DNA from: Coneutiohabitans sp964457925
GTDB lineage: Bacteria; Zhuqueibacterota; Zhuqueibacteria; Zhuqueibacterales; Zhuqueibacteraceae
Assembly: GCA_964457925.1 (NCBI GenBank)
Contig: CAYWGH010000002.1
Span: 124,001-188,000, forward strand
Reading direction: 5' to 3'
Length of the DNA: 64,000 nt
Position 1 is the stretch's first letter; every line of letters begins with the position of its first letter. The notes below the pieces were generated by a model. That model did not search any database and was not told where the DNA came from. It saw nothing but the letters and a program-made list of their open reading frames with translations. This document shows, piece by piece, positions 18,101-26,736 of this stretch. The position numbers and the translations under genes were made by a program.

Positions 18101-19573
18101 TTAGGCCGCGTGATCGCTTTCATAGCCGATTTCGCTGATTTCGACCGGCTTGCTGCGGCCTTTTACGACGATGGCATCGAGCCGGTTGACGACGTAAGCG
18201 CCGTTGAGGCTGCGGGCGATGTTATACTCTGCGATGATTTGGCCGCTGCGGGCGAGATTGCACAGGCGGTTGGCAATATTGACGACATCGCCGATCACCG
18301 TGTAATCCATGCGATTCTTCGAACCCATGTTGCCCATCACTGCCAGGCCGTTATTGATGCCGATGCCCAGTTCGAAGGTAATTTCACCGCCGGCGCGGCG
18401 CTGCCGGTTCAATTCTTTGACCGCGCGTTGAATCTCCGTGGCCGCGCGCACCGCTGCTTCAATCATGGCCGGGCCTTCAAAAACCGCCATGATCTGATCG
18501 CCCATGAACTTGTCCACCACGCCGCCATTCGCTTCGATGATGCGGGTTTGCAGGTCAAAATAGATGTTGATCAAGCGGACGATTTGCTCCGGCTCGGAAT
18601 CTTCTGCAATTGCGGAAAAGTTGCGGATATCCGAAAACAGAATCGTGACATCGCGGCGCTCGCCGGCATAAGGTTCGACGCGATGCCCGCCGCGTTGGTG
18701 AATCATTTGCACGGTAAGTTTTGACAGAAACTTTTGCATCTGCAATTTTTCGCGCAAATGCACGATCATGTTGTTGAACTCGCGTGCGAGCTGGCCCAGT
18801 TCATCGCTGCTGCGCGGCTGCACACTGACGTCGAGATTGCCGTTGCCGATCTCCCGCGCGGCGTGCGATAACGCATGAATTTCGTCCACCATCTTTTGCG
18901 CAAAGAAATAAATCACCCACACCGAGATGACGATCACCAGGGCTGCCATTGCCAAAATCCGGCGCTGGGTGCTGACGATCGGCTCGGTCAATATTTGCTT
19001 CGAAAAACCCACACAGCCGACGCCCAACAAGGGCTTGCGGCCGCCGCCGGCATCCATGCGCGCCATGATGGGATAATAAAATTCGTAGTAGAGTTCATCT
19101 TCGCGCAGCGAAATGGTTTCCTGCCGGGACAGAGCCTCCAGTGTTGCCGCGCTTAAGGATCGTTTTGTTCGGATGGTGTCGGAGGTTGCGATCATGGCGC
19201 CGGCGCGATCAAAAATCAAAATATATTGCAAACCTTTGACGCCCATTTGCCGGGTGCGCGCGACTTCGAGTTGAACTTCCGCGGGGTTATTGAGCAACAG
19301 GCTGCTGTAAATGCTCTGGCTCAATTTTTTTAACAAGTAGGTGCAGGTCTCCATGGTCGCGTTATCCAACACGCGATGCTGGATCGGCAAGATCAGCGCA
19401 CTGAAAAAAACGATCACCATAACCACGATAATGGCGATGTTGATGCTGAGCTTGTATTTGATCTCCAGTCCGCTAAAAAATTGCAACGCCCTTTTGAACG
19501 GGCGCTGTAGCCAGTTTTGCGGTTTTTCAACCACCGGCAACGCGACTCTCCTTCCGTTCGGCAATCTGCGCAC
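18101..19573 (-). CDS. Membrane-bound HAMP-class III adenylate cyclase
   Basis: 490 aa, GTG start. Helix 1 (~43-63), a ~145-residue extracytoplasmic sensor region, helix 2 (~207-225), HAMP (~226-280), then a class III cyclase domain (~305-485). Both metal Asp are present (315 in LFSDIRNFS, 359 in FMGD), as are the transition-state Asn432/Arg436 in VNIANR and the adenine-selecting Lys355 and Asp423, so ATP rather than GTP is the predicted substrate. Makes cAMP in response to an unknown external cue. The preceding 615 bp is a divergent promoter region shared with the heptose kinase gene. Confidence 0.9.
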   Translation of the reverse strand: MRRLPNGRRVALPVVEKPQNWLQRPFKRALQFFSGLEIKYKLSINIAIIVVMVIVFFSALILPIQHRVLDNATMETCTYLLKKLSQSIYSSLLLNNPAEVQLEVARTRQMGVKGLQYILIFDRAGAMIATSDTIRTKRSLSAATLEALSRQETISLREDELYYEFYYPIMARMDAGGGRKPLLGVGCVGFSKQILTEPIVSTQRRILAMAALVIVISVWVIYFFAQKMVDEIHALSHAAREIGNGNLDVSVQPRSSDELGQLAREFNNMIVHLREKLQMQKFLSKLTVQMIHQRGGHRVEPYAGERRDVTILFSDIRNFSAIAEDSEPEQIVRLINIYFDLQTRIIEANGGVVDKFMGDQIMAVFEGPAMIEAAVRAATEIQRAVKELNRQRRAGGEITFELGIGINNGLAVMGNMGSKNRMDYTVIGDVVNIANRLCNLARSGQIIAEYNIARSLNGAYVVNRLDAIVVKGRSKPVEISEIGYESDHAA

Positions 19574-20175
19574 GGTTTATGGTGACAACGCGTTTGCGCC
19601 CGCGCCGCATTAACCCTCGCACCTGCGCTCCTCACCAACTGAAATGACAAATGCCCAAATCGCTTCGGGCTGGAATCATGCTGTCCGGTCTTCATGACAG
19701 CAGGCGTGCGGCTTCAATCGCGCCGTGTCGGGTGAGCACAAAGTGGTCGTTCAGGCGTGTCGGATAACAGCGAGGTTGCAGGGTAAATACGCGCGGGCTG
19801 AACAGCGGCAACCAAAAAATTCTGCATCTCTCCCTCGGCACAAATTTTCCCGCACGCGCTTATGCCTGAATTTCGCCCATGACACGGCTGTGCCCCCGAC
19901 TCTGGCTCGGGATCATGCTAAAAAAACTTAGGGGCAACGCGACCGGGTCGAATTCCCCCTAAATTTAGCAGCCAACGAGTTTATTGAGCTGGCGAAGAGG
20001 CGAACGATTCTTGATCTCTAAATTGTTGCGGCAAAGTAACCAAATCCCTTTAAAGAGTCAAGCTTGAATTCATGCCTTGCTGCCATATTGTGACAGTTTC
20101 CAGGGGCAGAGATCGCAGAATTCAAGCTCGGTCGCGCGCCGTTGACCTCCGGCATTCGCAAGGCAATTTTTACTA
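19574..20175. other. Intergenic region with one palindromic structure
   Basis: About 600 bp between the divergent cyclase and heptose kinase genes. No convincing ORF or RNA gene. It holds an inverted repeat at 19928-19962: TTAGGGG pairs with CCCCTAA, and inside it CGAC-CGG-GTCG forms a small stem. Could be an operator, a transcript hairpin or a relic element. Confidence 0.4.
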
Positions 20176-20204
20176 TTGCTCACAAGCACGTCGCTCTCTA
20201 TATT
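20176..20204 (+). promoter_or_regulatory. Sigma-70-type promoter for the heptose kinase gene
   Basis: TTGCTC (20176-20181), a 17-bp spacer and TATATT (20199-20204). The -10 box matches 5 of 6 and spacing is ideal; the -35 is weak (3 of 6). Transcription would start near 20211, giving a short leader with a GAGGT ribosome site before the ATG at 20229. Confidence 0.5.
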
Positions 20205-20228
20205 CCGCACTCAGACAAATGAGGTAAC

Positions 20229-21242
20229 ATGAACAGTCTAACACTAGCACAAGCGCAGGCGCGTTTGGCCGCTATGCAAGGCAAGCGTATCGCCGTGGTC
20301 GGTGATTTCATGGTGGATCGTTATCTTTGGGGCCATGTGACGCGCATTTCACCTGAGGCGCCCGTGCCGATTGTTGAAATTGAAAGCGAAACCCACCAGC
20401 TCGGCGGCGCGGCCAACGTCGCCAATAACCTGGCCTCGTTGGGCGCCGTGCCGTGTCCGGTTGGCGTTTTTGGTGAAGACCGCTCGGGTGAGCGTTTGTT
20501 GAGCTTGATGCGCGAGTCCGGATTCGAAGCCGGCGGCATGCTGGCTGATCACAGCCGCCCGACGACAACGAAAACACGCATTATTGCACATCATCAGCAC
20601 GTTGTGCGCACCGATCGCGAATCTCGTGCGGATATCGATGCCGGGATGCAGGAAAAACTTTTTGCCTATTTGCGCGATTTGATGCCGAGCCTGCACGGCA
20701 TCATTATCGAAGATTATAACAAGGGCGTGGTTGTGCAACCATTGCTCTCACGCCTCATCGACCTGGCGAATCAACATCATTGCCTCATTACGGTTGATCC
20801 CAAATTCAATCATTTTTTCGATTATCGCCGCGTAACCCTCTTCAAACCGAACCGCAAAGAGGCGGAAGAAGTGCTGGGGACCAAACTGCGCACTGACGAG
20901 GAATTGCAGAAAGCCGGCGAGTTGCTGCTGCGCCGCCTCGAGTGTAAAAATGCCCTGATCACACTGGGCGCCGAGGGCATGGCATTGTTCCGGCCGGGCA
21001 TGGGCATGCACCGCATTCCGACGCGCGCACGGAAGGTGCACGACGTTTCCGGCGCAGGCGATACCGTGATTGCGACGCTCACCCTGGCGATGGCCGCCGG
21101 CGCGGAGGTGCTGGAAGCCGCAACCCTGGCGAACTATGCCGCCGGCGTCGTCATCGGTGAAGTGGGCGCTGTGCCAATTGACAAACAGAAACTCATGAAC
21201 ACGATTGCCGAGCATATGCAATGGGAAGACTCATCACGCTAA
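20229..21242 (+). CDS. rfaE1: D-glycero-beta-D-manno-heptose-7-phosphate kinase
   Basis: 337 aa PfkB-family kinase, equivalent to the N-terminal half of HldE. Motifs: VVGDFMVDRYLWG at the start, QLGGAANVANNLASLG (PfkB signature 1), DPKFNH, FKPNRKEAEE, and VSGAGDTVIATL with the catalytic Asp (signature 2). Phosphorylates heptose 7-phosphate at C1 on the way to ADP-heptose for LPS core or other glycans, and so points to a Gram-negative envelope. The C-terminal end overlaps the adenylyltransferase gene by 22 bp; kinase and transferase are separate proteins here, unlike E. coli HldE. Confidence 0.94.
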   Translation: MNSLTLAQAQARLAAMQGKRIAVVGDFMVDRYLWGHVTRISPEAPVPIVEIESETHQLGGAANVANNLASLGAVPCPVGVFGEDRSGERLLSLMRESGFEAGGMLADHSRPTTTKTRIIAHHQHVVRTDRESRADIDAGMQEKLFAYLRDLMPSLHGIIIEDYNKGVVVQPLLSRLIDLANQHHCLITVDPKFNHFFDYRRVTLFKPNRKEAEEVLGTKLRTDEELQKAGELLLRRLECKNALITLGAEGMALFRPGMGMHRIPTRARKVHDVSGAGDTVIATLTLAMAAGAEVLEAATLANYAAGVVIGEVGAVPIDKQKLMNTIAEHMQWEDSSR

Positions 21243-21706
21243 ATGAATTGTTGCGCCTGCGCGAAACATGGCGTCAGGCCGGCCAGCGACTGGTGTTCAC
21301 CAACGGTTGCTTTGACCTCCTGCATCGCGGTCACGTGGAATACTTGCAGCAGGCGCGCGCGCATGGGGATGTTTTAGTGGTCGGATTGAATTCGGATGAA
21401 TCTGTTGCACGCCTAAAAGGCGAGGGCCGCCCGATTGTGCCGCAGGAAGATCGCGCCGCGATTTTGGCGGCGCTGGCGTGTGTTGATTATGTCGTCTATT
21501 TTGCGCAAGACACGCCGGATGAATTGATTCGCGCGTTGGCGCCGGAGGTGTTAGTGAAAGGGGCCGATTATCAAATTAATGAGATTGTGGGGCATGATGT
21601 GGTGCAGGCGGCCGGCGGAAAGGTTGTGCGCATACCCTTGACGCCAGGCCGCGCAACACGCGATATTATTGGTACAATTTTGACAAGATTTGGAAAATCG
21701 CATTGA
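21221..21706 (+). CDS. rfaE2: D-glycero-beta-D-manno-heptose 1-phosphate adenylyltransferase
   Basis: 161 aa cytidylyltransferase-fold enzyme matching the C-terminal half of HldE. FTNGCFDLLHRGHVEYL carries the HxGH nucleotide-binding motif; GLNSDESVARLKG, RPIVPQEDRA, VKGADY and the end motif RATRDIIGTI are typical. Converts heptose 1-phosphate and ATP to ADP-heptose. Starts inside the kinase gene (22-bp overlap), so the two are very likely translated together. Confidence 0.94.
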   Translation: MGRLITLNELLRLRETWRQAGQRLVFTNGCFDLLHRGHVEYLQQARAHGDVLVVGLNSDESVARLKGEGRPIVPQEDRAAILAALACVDYVVYFAQDTPDELIRALAPEVLVKGADYQINEIVGHDVVQAAGGKVVRIPLTPGRATRDIIGTILTRFGKSH

Positions 21707-21962
21707 GAATTGGGTGGGCGAATTATCACAGTTGTACAAAGAGCTATCGGCTGGCACATTGTCCCCCCAAAAATATATCCACACCGGAACGTTATTCTCT
21801 GAAGAAAATTGCAAAACCTCGTTCTTGTCTGCGACTCAAAAATATTTCATCTAAATGGCGGGTACAATAGTCCTGAAAACTAAGGTAGCCCGTCGTTTGC
21901 GTGGCCGGGCGCACAAGCCCCGTCGTCGAGTGCCAGCAGTCGTTGGGCGGCATCTTGCCGTT

Positions 21963-22802
21963 TTAGCGTTCCCATGTAGTCAAAACATCTGCCACCGCGG
22001 AATGAACATTCGCCTGCAAGTATGAGACAAGTTGTTCGTCCGAAAGGCTTTCCTGTGATTGTACAATTGCTCTGAACAAGCGGCGCAATGCCTCTGTTCC
22101 AGCCGCGTCATAAATACGCTGCGCAGCAATATGCAGCCGGCTGAGATACCAGATAAAATTGGATGGTTCCATGCCGGCGTACAATTGTTCAAAATCGTGT
22201 AGAGAGCGATATTTCAGATGGCCTTTGCCCAGAGCAACAATCATCTGTGGAAATGCCGCAAGATTCGAAAGCTGCTCGGGCTCTTCAGTGGCTGTGTAGG
22301 CGTGAAGCGCAAGATTGCAGAACAGTTCCACCAACCATCGGCGCGGCAAGTGAAAATCGAATTGTTTCGCCGTCTGATCAATAAAAAGATGACCCACTTC
22401 ATGAACAGGAAGCAAGTCCATGTACCCTGCAAGATCTATTGAACCATCTGCCTGCCCGTAAGTAGCTTGTATGGCTTGGGAGTGGGACGGCGGCAACATG
22501 TCCAGCGGCGGCACGATCATTTTCCAGAGTTCAGCATTCTGTCCGGCAACGACGACGGTTTGCTCATCAATTGTCTGCGGCACGCCGAACATGGACGATC
22601 CCGTGTATTTCTGCCAATCTTTAGGCGCGAGGATGAGCAGTTGCGCCTTTGGCTTGCTTTCGAGAGTTGCGGAAAGAAAAGCGTAAGCCCTTTGACAACG
22701 CGCGGCAAGCTGATGTGCTCGTGGCTCTACCCCTTCGCTTACCCGTACGGGAAACGAGTAATCACTGAGTTCAACGAGATCGTGATAATCTGTTTGAGAC
22801 AT
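21963..22802 (-). CDS. Putative HExxH metallopeptidase-like protein
   Basis: 279 aa, no signal peptide. A zincin motif HEVGH at 134-138 is followed 21 residues later by Glu 159 in WLVELFCN, which fits a gluzincin with third ligand Glu. I do not recognise a named family. An N-terminal region (~50-100) resembles the propeptide-like strand region of short soluble zincins. Lies 167 bp downstream of the cupin gene on the same strand, in a small accessory group; substrate unknown. Confidence 0.55.
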   Translation of the reverse strand: MSQTDYHDLVELSDYSFPVRVSEGVEPRAHQLAARCQRAYAFLSATLESKPKAQLLILAPKDWQKYTGSSMFGVPQTIDEQTVVVAGQNAELWKMIVPPLDMLPPSHSQAIQATYGQADGSIDLAGYMDLLPVHEVGHLFIDQTAKQFDFHLPRRWLVELFCNLALHAYTATEEPEQLSNLAAFPQMIVALGKGHLKYRSLHDFEQLYAGMEPSNFIWYLSRLHIAAQRIYDAAGTEALRRLFRAIVQSQESLSDEQLVSYLQANVHSAVADVLTTWER

Positions 22803-22969
22803 TCGTGCCTAATCCTTTTGCAAATGCCGCTCAACACGATTTTCAACGGCGGCGAAGCAGAAGATGAAGCATGATCGAAGAACAGACGTTGAAGTTACCC
22901 GATAATAAAATTCTTGCTCGGCTTCGCCGTCAGCTGGAAAAAACTGTTAGCCCGCTTACTGCATCGATT

Positions 22970-23383
22970 TCATTCCAGTAATATCGTGTTTGTGGGTTCC
23001 CAAGCAGGAACACAAACTGTGAGAAATTCTAAGTTGTCTTCACCTATGTTTGTAATTTTATGTGGTTTTCCAGGAGGTATGAGAATTATTTGTCCCGATG
23101 TAACTACGGATTCTTCTCCACCAACCAGAATACGTGCTTTGCCTATCAAAATATAGTAACTTTCCTCGGCCTGTGGATGATAATGAAGTAGGGAGGCTTT
23201 TCCTGAATGTATTAGCACATGTGCCACACTATGCATTTCTGTCTTCTCTTCAAAATTACGGCCAAGAAGCTCATAAATAATTTCACCGTGCTCGGTTACA
23301 ATGGGTGAGGAAACCTCGGCCTTAGAATATACATGCATAGAAGCTACCCGCCTAAGATTCTTTTGAGCGTTGATGAACCTCAC
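22970..23383 (-). CDS. Small cupin-domain protein coupled to the PycTM gene
   Basis: 137 aa from the GTG at 23383, chosen because it overlaps the TGA of the upstream gene as GTGA; an internal ATG at 23338 would give 122 aa. Single cupin barrel: metal-binding His67, His69 and Glu74 in LHYHPQAEES and His108 in PPGKPH, with GKARILVGGEE between. Such cupins bind a metal and a small ligand, but nothing indicates a substrate. Base composition is visibly more AT-rich than most of the window, like its upstream partner, suggesting joint acquisition. Confidence 0.8.
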   Translation of the reverse strand: MRFINAQKNLRRVASMHVYSKAEVSSPIVTEHGEIIYELLGRNFEEKTEMHSVAHVLIHSGKASLLHYHPQAEESYYILIGKARILVGGEESVVTSGQIILIPPGKPHKITNIGEDNLEFLTVCVPAWEPTNTILLE

Positions 23384-23997
23384 AGTCTAGTTATCGCTAT
23401 CAAATAGCTGATGCCAAATGCCAGGAAAGAAAGTAAACTGGCACCAGCTAGTATAAATCCAAAATCAACCAATTGGTGTTTTTTCAAGACATTGCCTGCC
23501 AATATGTGAACATCAGCAGCAAGTGCCCTTATTTCAAACTTCTTGTCAACAGATAATAAGAGCTTTTGATACAATTTTGGATCAAGCCAACTAATCTCCT
23601 GGAAAAAGAAGGTCGCCTCGGGCGGATAGGTTTCTGGTTTATCTACTTCAATCTTTCTTTCGACAAAGTATTTTTCTTTAGTGCGCTGGGACAAGGAGAT
23701 GCGAGACCATAGGCAGGCAATGGTACACAAAATAGAGCCAGCTAGGCTCAAAGACATTAATCCCAAGAAGAACCAGCTCCAATTAGTGAACTTGTTCGAA
23801 ATATCCACTAAATCAACCTGATTCATAAAGATGGCACCTGTTACAACCGTGAGGAAAATCCCGTCTAAACTCAAAATGATTTCCGCTTTCGTATCCGCAT
23901 TTTTGTACCATTCCGAGTTGAATTGGTGGACATTTCGGACATAGTCTACTGCATCACTTAAGTCGGAGCCTTCTACTGGTTTGTTTTTCTCAGTCAT
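23380..23997 (-). CDS. PycTM (DUF5706)-like membrane protein, Pycsar effector family
   Basis: 205 aa. Near the N-terminus WYKNADTKAEIILSLDG carries the ADTKA motif (34-38) that opens PycTM/DUF5706 proteins, leading into membrane helix 1 (~41-58); helix 2 ~75-98; a charged ~75-residue cytoplasmic part; helix 3 ~178-202. In characterised Pycsar systems PycTM responds to cCMP or cUMP and damages the membrane to abort phage infection. No dedicated pyrimidine cyclase lies beside it; instead a cupin gene overlaps its stop (GTGA). Family assignment is from motif recognition, function from family only. Confidence 0.6.
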   Translation of the reverse strand: MTEKNKPVEGSDLSDAVDYVRNVHQFNSEWYKNADTKAEIILSLDGIFLTVVTGAIFMNQVDLVDISNKFTNWSWFFLGLMSLSLAGSILCTIACLWSRISLSQRTKEKYFVERKIEVDKPETYPPEATFFFQEISWLDPKLYQKLLLSVDKKFEIRALAADVHILAGNVLKKHQLVDFGFILAGASLLSFLAFGISYLIAITRL

Positions 23998-24054
23998 ACG
24001 AACTCCTCCCTAGTCGGGCTAACAATGCGCTAGCCCAAGAACAGCCGAACGCCT

Positions 24055-25464
24055 CTATCGTCCCGGATTGATCCAGCGCTGCCAGTCGGCGTCAGACAAT
24101 TCGCCGCGCGCCGAAGAATGCACCAGACGGTACTCACCCCAATTGCTGACATCCACAAAGATGAATTCCACCCCGCCTTGAATCTCGAAATAGCGCCAGA
24201 TTTGATAAGGCCGGTTTTCGCTGCTGCTGGGATAGCGCTCCACTTCATCGGGCTGGCTGTAGACGAGCAGCACGCGCCCCATATCGGTTTGCCAGCCTTT
24301 GCGCAGCCCGGAAAAGCTGTCATTGGCGAATTGCACACGATTCAAATAATCTTCGCGAAACTCATTGCGCGGAGTTTCAGGAGATTGGTCACGAACCTGC
24401 CAAAATTTGGCAATGAAATCGCGCTTGCCGGCAACATCAAGTGCGGCAAAGATTTTTTCATCTTCGTTCGCCGCGAGATAGCGCATGGTTTTGAATTCCT
24501 CATTCAACTCTTCTTCGGTACGCTCACGGTAAAGCCCGCGCAAAAACTCATACCCCGCTTCCTGTGAGGCGGCGCGGGAGGCAAGCCTGGTCTCTTCGCG
24601 GTAGACATAGAATTTGTACCGGCTCGAGGCTTGTTGTTGCGACGCATGATCCGTAACATTGATCTCGAGAAAATACGAACCTGCCGGCAGCGCCATGACG
24701 TTGAATCCGCCGACCTCCACCAACTGTTTGCCGCTCACGTGGCGCTTGCGCACCGGCAGGGTTTTGATTTCCTTGTTCTGGACATCCAAGATGCGATAGG
24801 CGACGGAATAGCTGCTGTCGGTTGGATATGACAGATTGTAAATTTCCGCGTAAGTGAACAGCATGGGCAAATTGGCGCCGTATATGCGGCTGGGGTTTGG
24901 AATGATTACGTGATTATTCTTGTAGAAACGTGAGGCCGTGGTATCACGCGCAATGCGTGAAGCGATTTCGAGATCGCTGAGGGCGAGCCGGTCTTTGGCA
25001 AACGGTGCAATGTTCACCCGAAACGAGCGCACACCGAAATGCTTGGTGCGCGGGTCGGTCACACGAACATTAACATCATAGGTGTTCACGGGCACTTGAA
25101 AATTTGCCTGGGTGCACAGGATTTGTGTAGGCTTTATTTCGGAAGAATCGGCCGCAACGGTATGCTCGACCCATTTATAATCGACGAGGTCGCTGTCCCC
25201 AATAGCGATGATCACCTGGGATTCAAAGGAAGCGAGCAACCCTTCGCCCTCGGTCACGAATTGCAGCCGGTTGCGCGGCACGGAGATGTAAACCTCGAGT
25301 TGCGCGACATTATCATTAATGCGAAATCGTGCATAGTCCACTTCAAAATGCAGGAGGGAATCCGGCGGCCCGGCAAAAAGCGGCGAAAACGCCAACATAA
25401 CAACGCCGAAAAACATACATGATTTTCCGACGGCGTTTCTGAACAAAATGGTAAGGTGTTGCAT
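24055..25464 (-). CDS. GWxTD domain-containing secreted protein
   Basis: 469 aa with a signal peptide ending near PLFAG (~32). The middle is beta-rich (~35-290, repeated strand patterns such as YFLEINVTDHASQQ), then a helical stretch and the GWxTD domain with GWQTD at 390-394 followed by MGRVLLVYSQPDEVE and a final YQIWRYF..GVEFIFVD. This domain is widespread in FCB-group and related phyla, with unknown function, and is often linked to peptidase or sorting-domain proteins. Stands alone between the PycTM gene and an unknown ORF. Confidence 0.85.
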   Translation of the reverse strand: MQHLTILFRNAVGKSCMFFGVVMLAFSPLFAGPPDSLLHFEVDYARFRINDNVAQLEVYISVPRNRLQFVTEGEGLLASFESQVIIAIGDSDLVDYKWVEHTVAADSSEIKPTQILCTQANFQVPVNTYDVNVRVTDPRTKHFGVRSFRVNIAPFAKDRLALSDLEIASRIARDTTASRFYKNNHVIIPNPSRIYGANLPMLFTYAEIYNLSYPTDSSYSVAYRILDVQNKEIKTLPVRKRHVSGKQLVEVGGFNVMALPAGSYFLEINVTDHASQQQASSRYKFYVYREETRLASRAASQEAGYEFLRGLYRERTEEELNEEFKTMRYLAANEDEKIFAALDVAGKRDFIAKFWQVRDQSPETPRNEFREDYLNRVQFANDSFSGLRKGWQTDMGRVLLVYSQPDEVERYPSSSENRPYQIWRYFEIQGGVEFIFVDVSNWGEYRLVHSSARGELSDADWQRWINPGR

Positions 25465-25522
25465 AACTTGATTCAGCTCGAGCTAGAGATTTCACGCACT
25501 CACGAAATCCGGAATTAGCCGC

Positions 25523-26524
25523 TTAGCTTCCTGCCAGCGATGTTCTTAATGTCTCCAAATAGTTGACCCCCTCAGCAAAATCAGTGAGAAATGGAGGCGT
25601 TGCCTCGCGCATCACGTGCAAGCCCAGCTCGTCAAAAAACTTGCTCGCGAAATTCGAAGCAACATCATCCGGGCGCGAGAGATAATCTGCCGCGTATGCC
25701 GAAAAATTGCGCCACAAAGCCTGGCGATCCTTGCCGAACAGGGCGAGCGACTCATCAAAGAGCAAAGCAGCAAGCGCGAACGGAGGCACCGGCCAGATGC
25801 GCCCATCCGGCATATGCGCAAACAAACTTGAATCGCGCCATTCGAACACCGGCGAGGAAAACGATGAAATTTCCGGCAGCAGCAGCATGATCTCCGGATG
25901 CAGATGCATCCAATTGCCAAAACGCACGAGAATGCGCGCTTCCCACAAGCGCCGCAATGCGCGATTTTCCACGCGCGAGGCCTGAAAATCGTCAGGCAGT
26001 CTGGCTGTGGGCCAGTATAAGGTCAAGCGCAGGCGATGCGTGTCTTCGCGCCCGCCCAGAAACAGGCCGAGCAGAAGCTGCACCGGCCATTCCGCCTGGC
26101 GCGCGCCGTACCACAAAATGAGACGATCATCGTGCAGCGTGCGTTGAAACAAAAATTCATCTGCAAAGAAGCGGCTTGCCGTTAAAACCGGCTTGCCGGC
26201 CCGCACCACGCGACGCCAAAGCCAGAGCCGCAGCTTTTCCCGCGCCGGTTCGTTTTCATAACGCGCATCAAGCTCCGCCAGCAGCGCTTCGAATTCGGGG
26301 TAATCTTCCGCAAACTGATCCTGCAACATTTCCCAAACGCGAAGCGCCGCGCTTTTCCAATGATGCGGAGGCGTGCGATAAATTCGCGCGAGCCGGGCAA
26401 ACGCCGCTTCAGCTTTGCCGTGCTCGACGATTTCGTTGATTTCCTCGCAGGCGCGATGCGAACGCGCCCACACCGCCAATTCGTTTTCACGCCAGATCTT
26501 TTTGAGCAGTTCATCCTGCTTCAT
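25523..26524 (-). CDS. Hypothetical protein
   Basis: 333 aa, mostly helical, Trp- and Arg-rich, no signal peptide or membrane helix. I recognise no domain. An N-terminal region (1-130) of paired helices resembles a TPR-like or helical repeat scaffold; from ~165 there are predicted strands (RLRLTLYWPTARLP, ARILVRFGNWMHLHPE). Start ATG at 26524. It lies between the GWxTD gene and thyX, with ~210 bp on the upstream side, so it may be its own unit. Confidence 0.7.
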   Translation of the reverse strand: MKQDELLKKIWRENELAVWARSHRACEEINEIVEHGKAEAAFARLARIYRTPPHHWKSAALRVWEMLQDQFAEDYPEFEALLAELDARYENEPAREKLRLWLWRRVVRAGKPVLTASRFFADEFLFQRTLHDDRLILWYGARQAEWPVQLLLGLFLGGREDTHRLRLTLYWPTARLPDDFQASRVENRALRRLWEARILVRFGNWMHLHPEIMLLLPEISSFSSPVFEWRDSSLFAHMPDGRIWPVPPFALAALLFDESLALFGKDRQALWRNFSAYAADYLSRPDDVASNFASKFFDELGLHVMREATPPFLTDFAEGVNYLETLRTSLAGS

Positions 26525-26736
26525 AACATCCTAGCGGGGCGATCCCGATTTAAAGAGGGTGCAAATCGTTCCATGGAATTTGCACGCAGAGTAACAAATT
26601 CCGTCTTGATTTGCAAGAATAAACACGGAAACGGCATTGCGCGTCAGGAATTTGAAGCGGGTTTTGCAGATGAAAACCACGCTTTCTTCTTTCGCGCGTT
26701 GCCGGATATAAACCTGGAGCGCAGCTCTTCAACGGC

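Noticed and set aside
18101..19573. HAMP cyclase as the missing Pycsar cyclase
   Set aside because: It is a HAMP receptor with adenine-selecting Lys/Asp and lies 3.8 kb away beyond oppositely oriented genes, so it does not look like a Pycsar PycC.
19910..19970. tRNA-like stretch with GGGTCGAATTCCCC
   Set aside because: Has a T-loop-like word but no acceptor, D- or anticodon-arm pairing over a tRNA length; better described as a palindrome.
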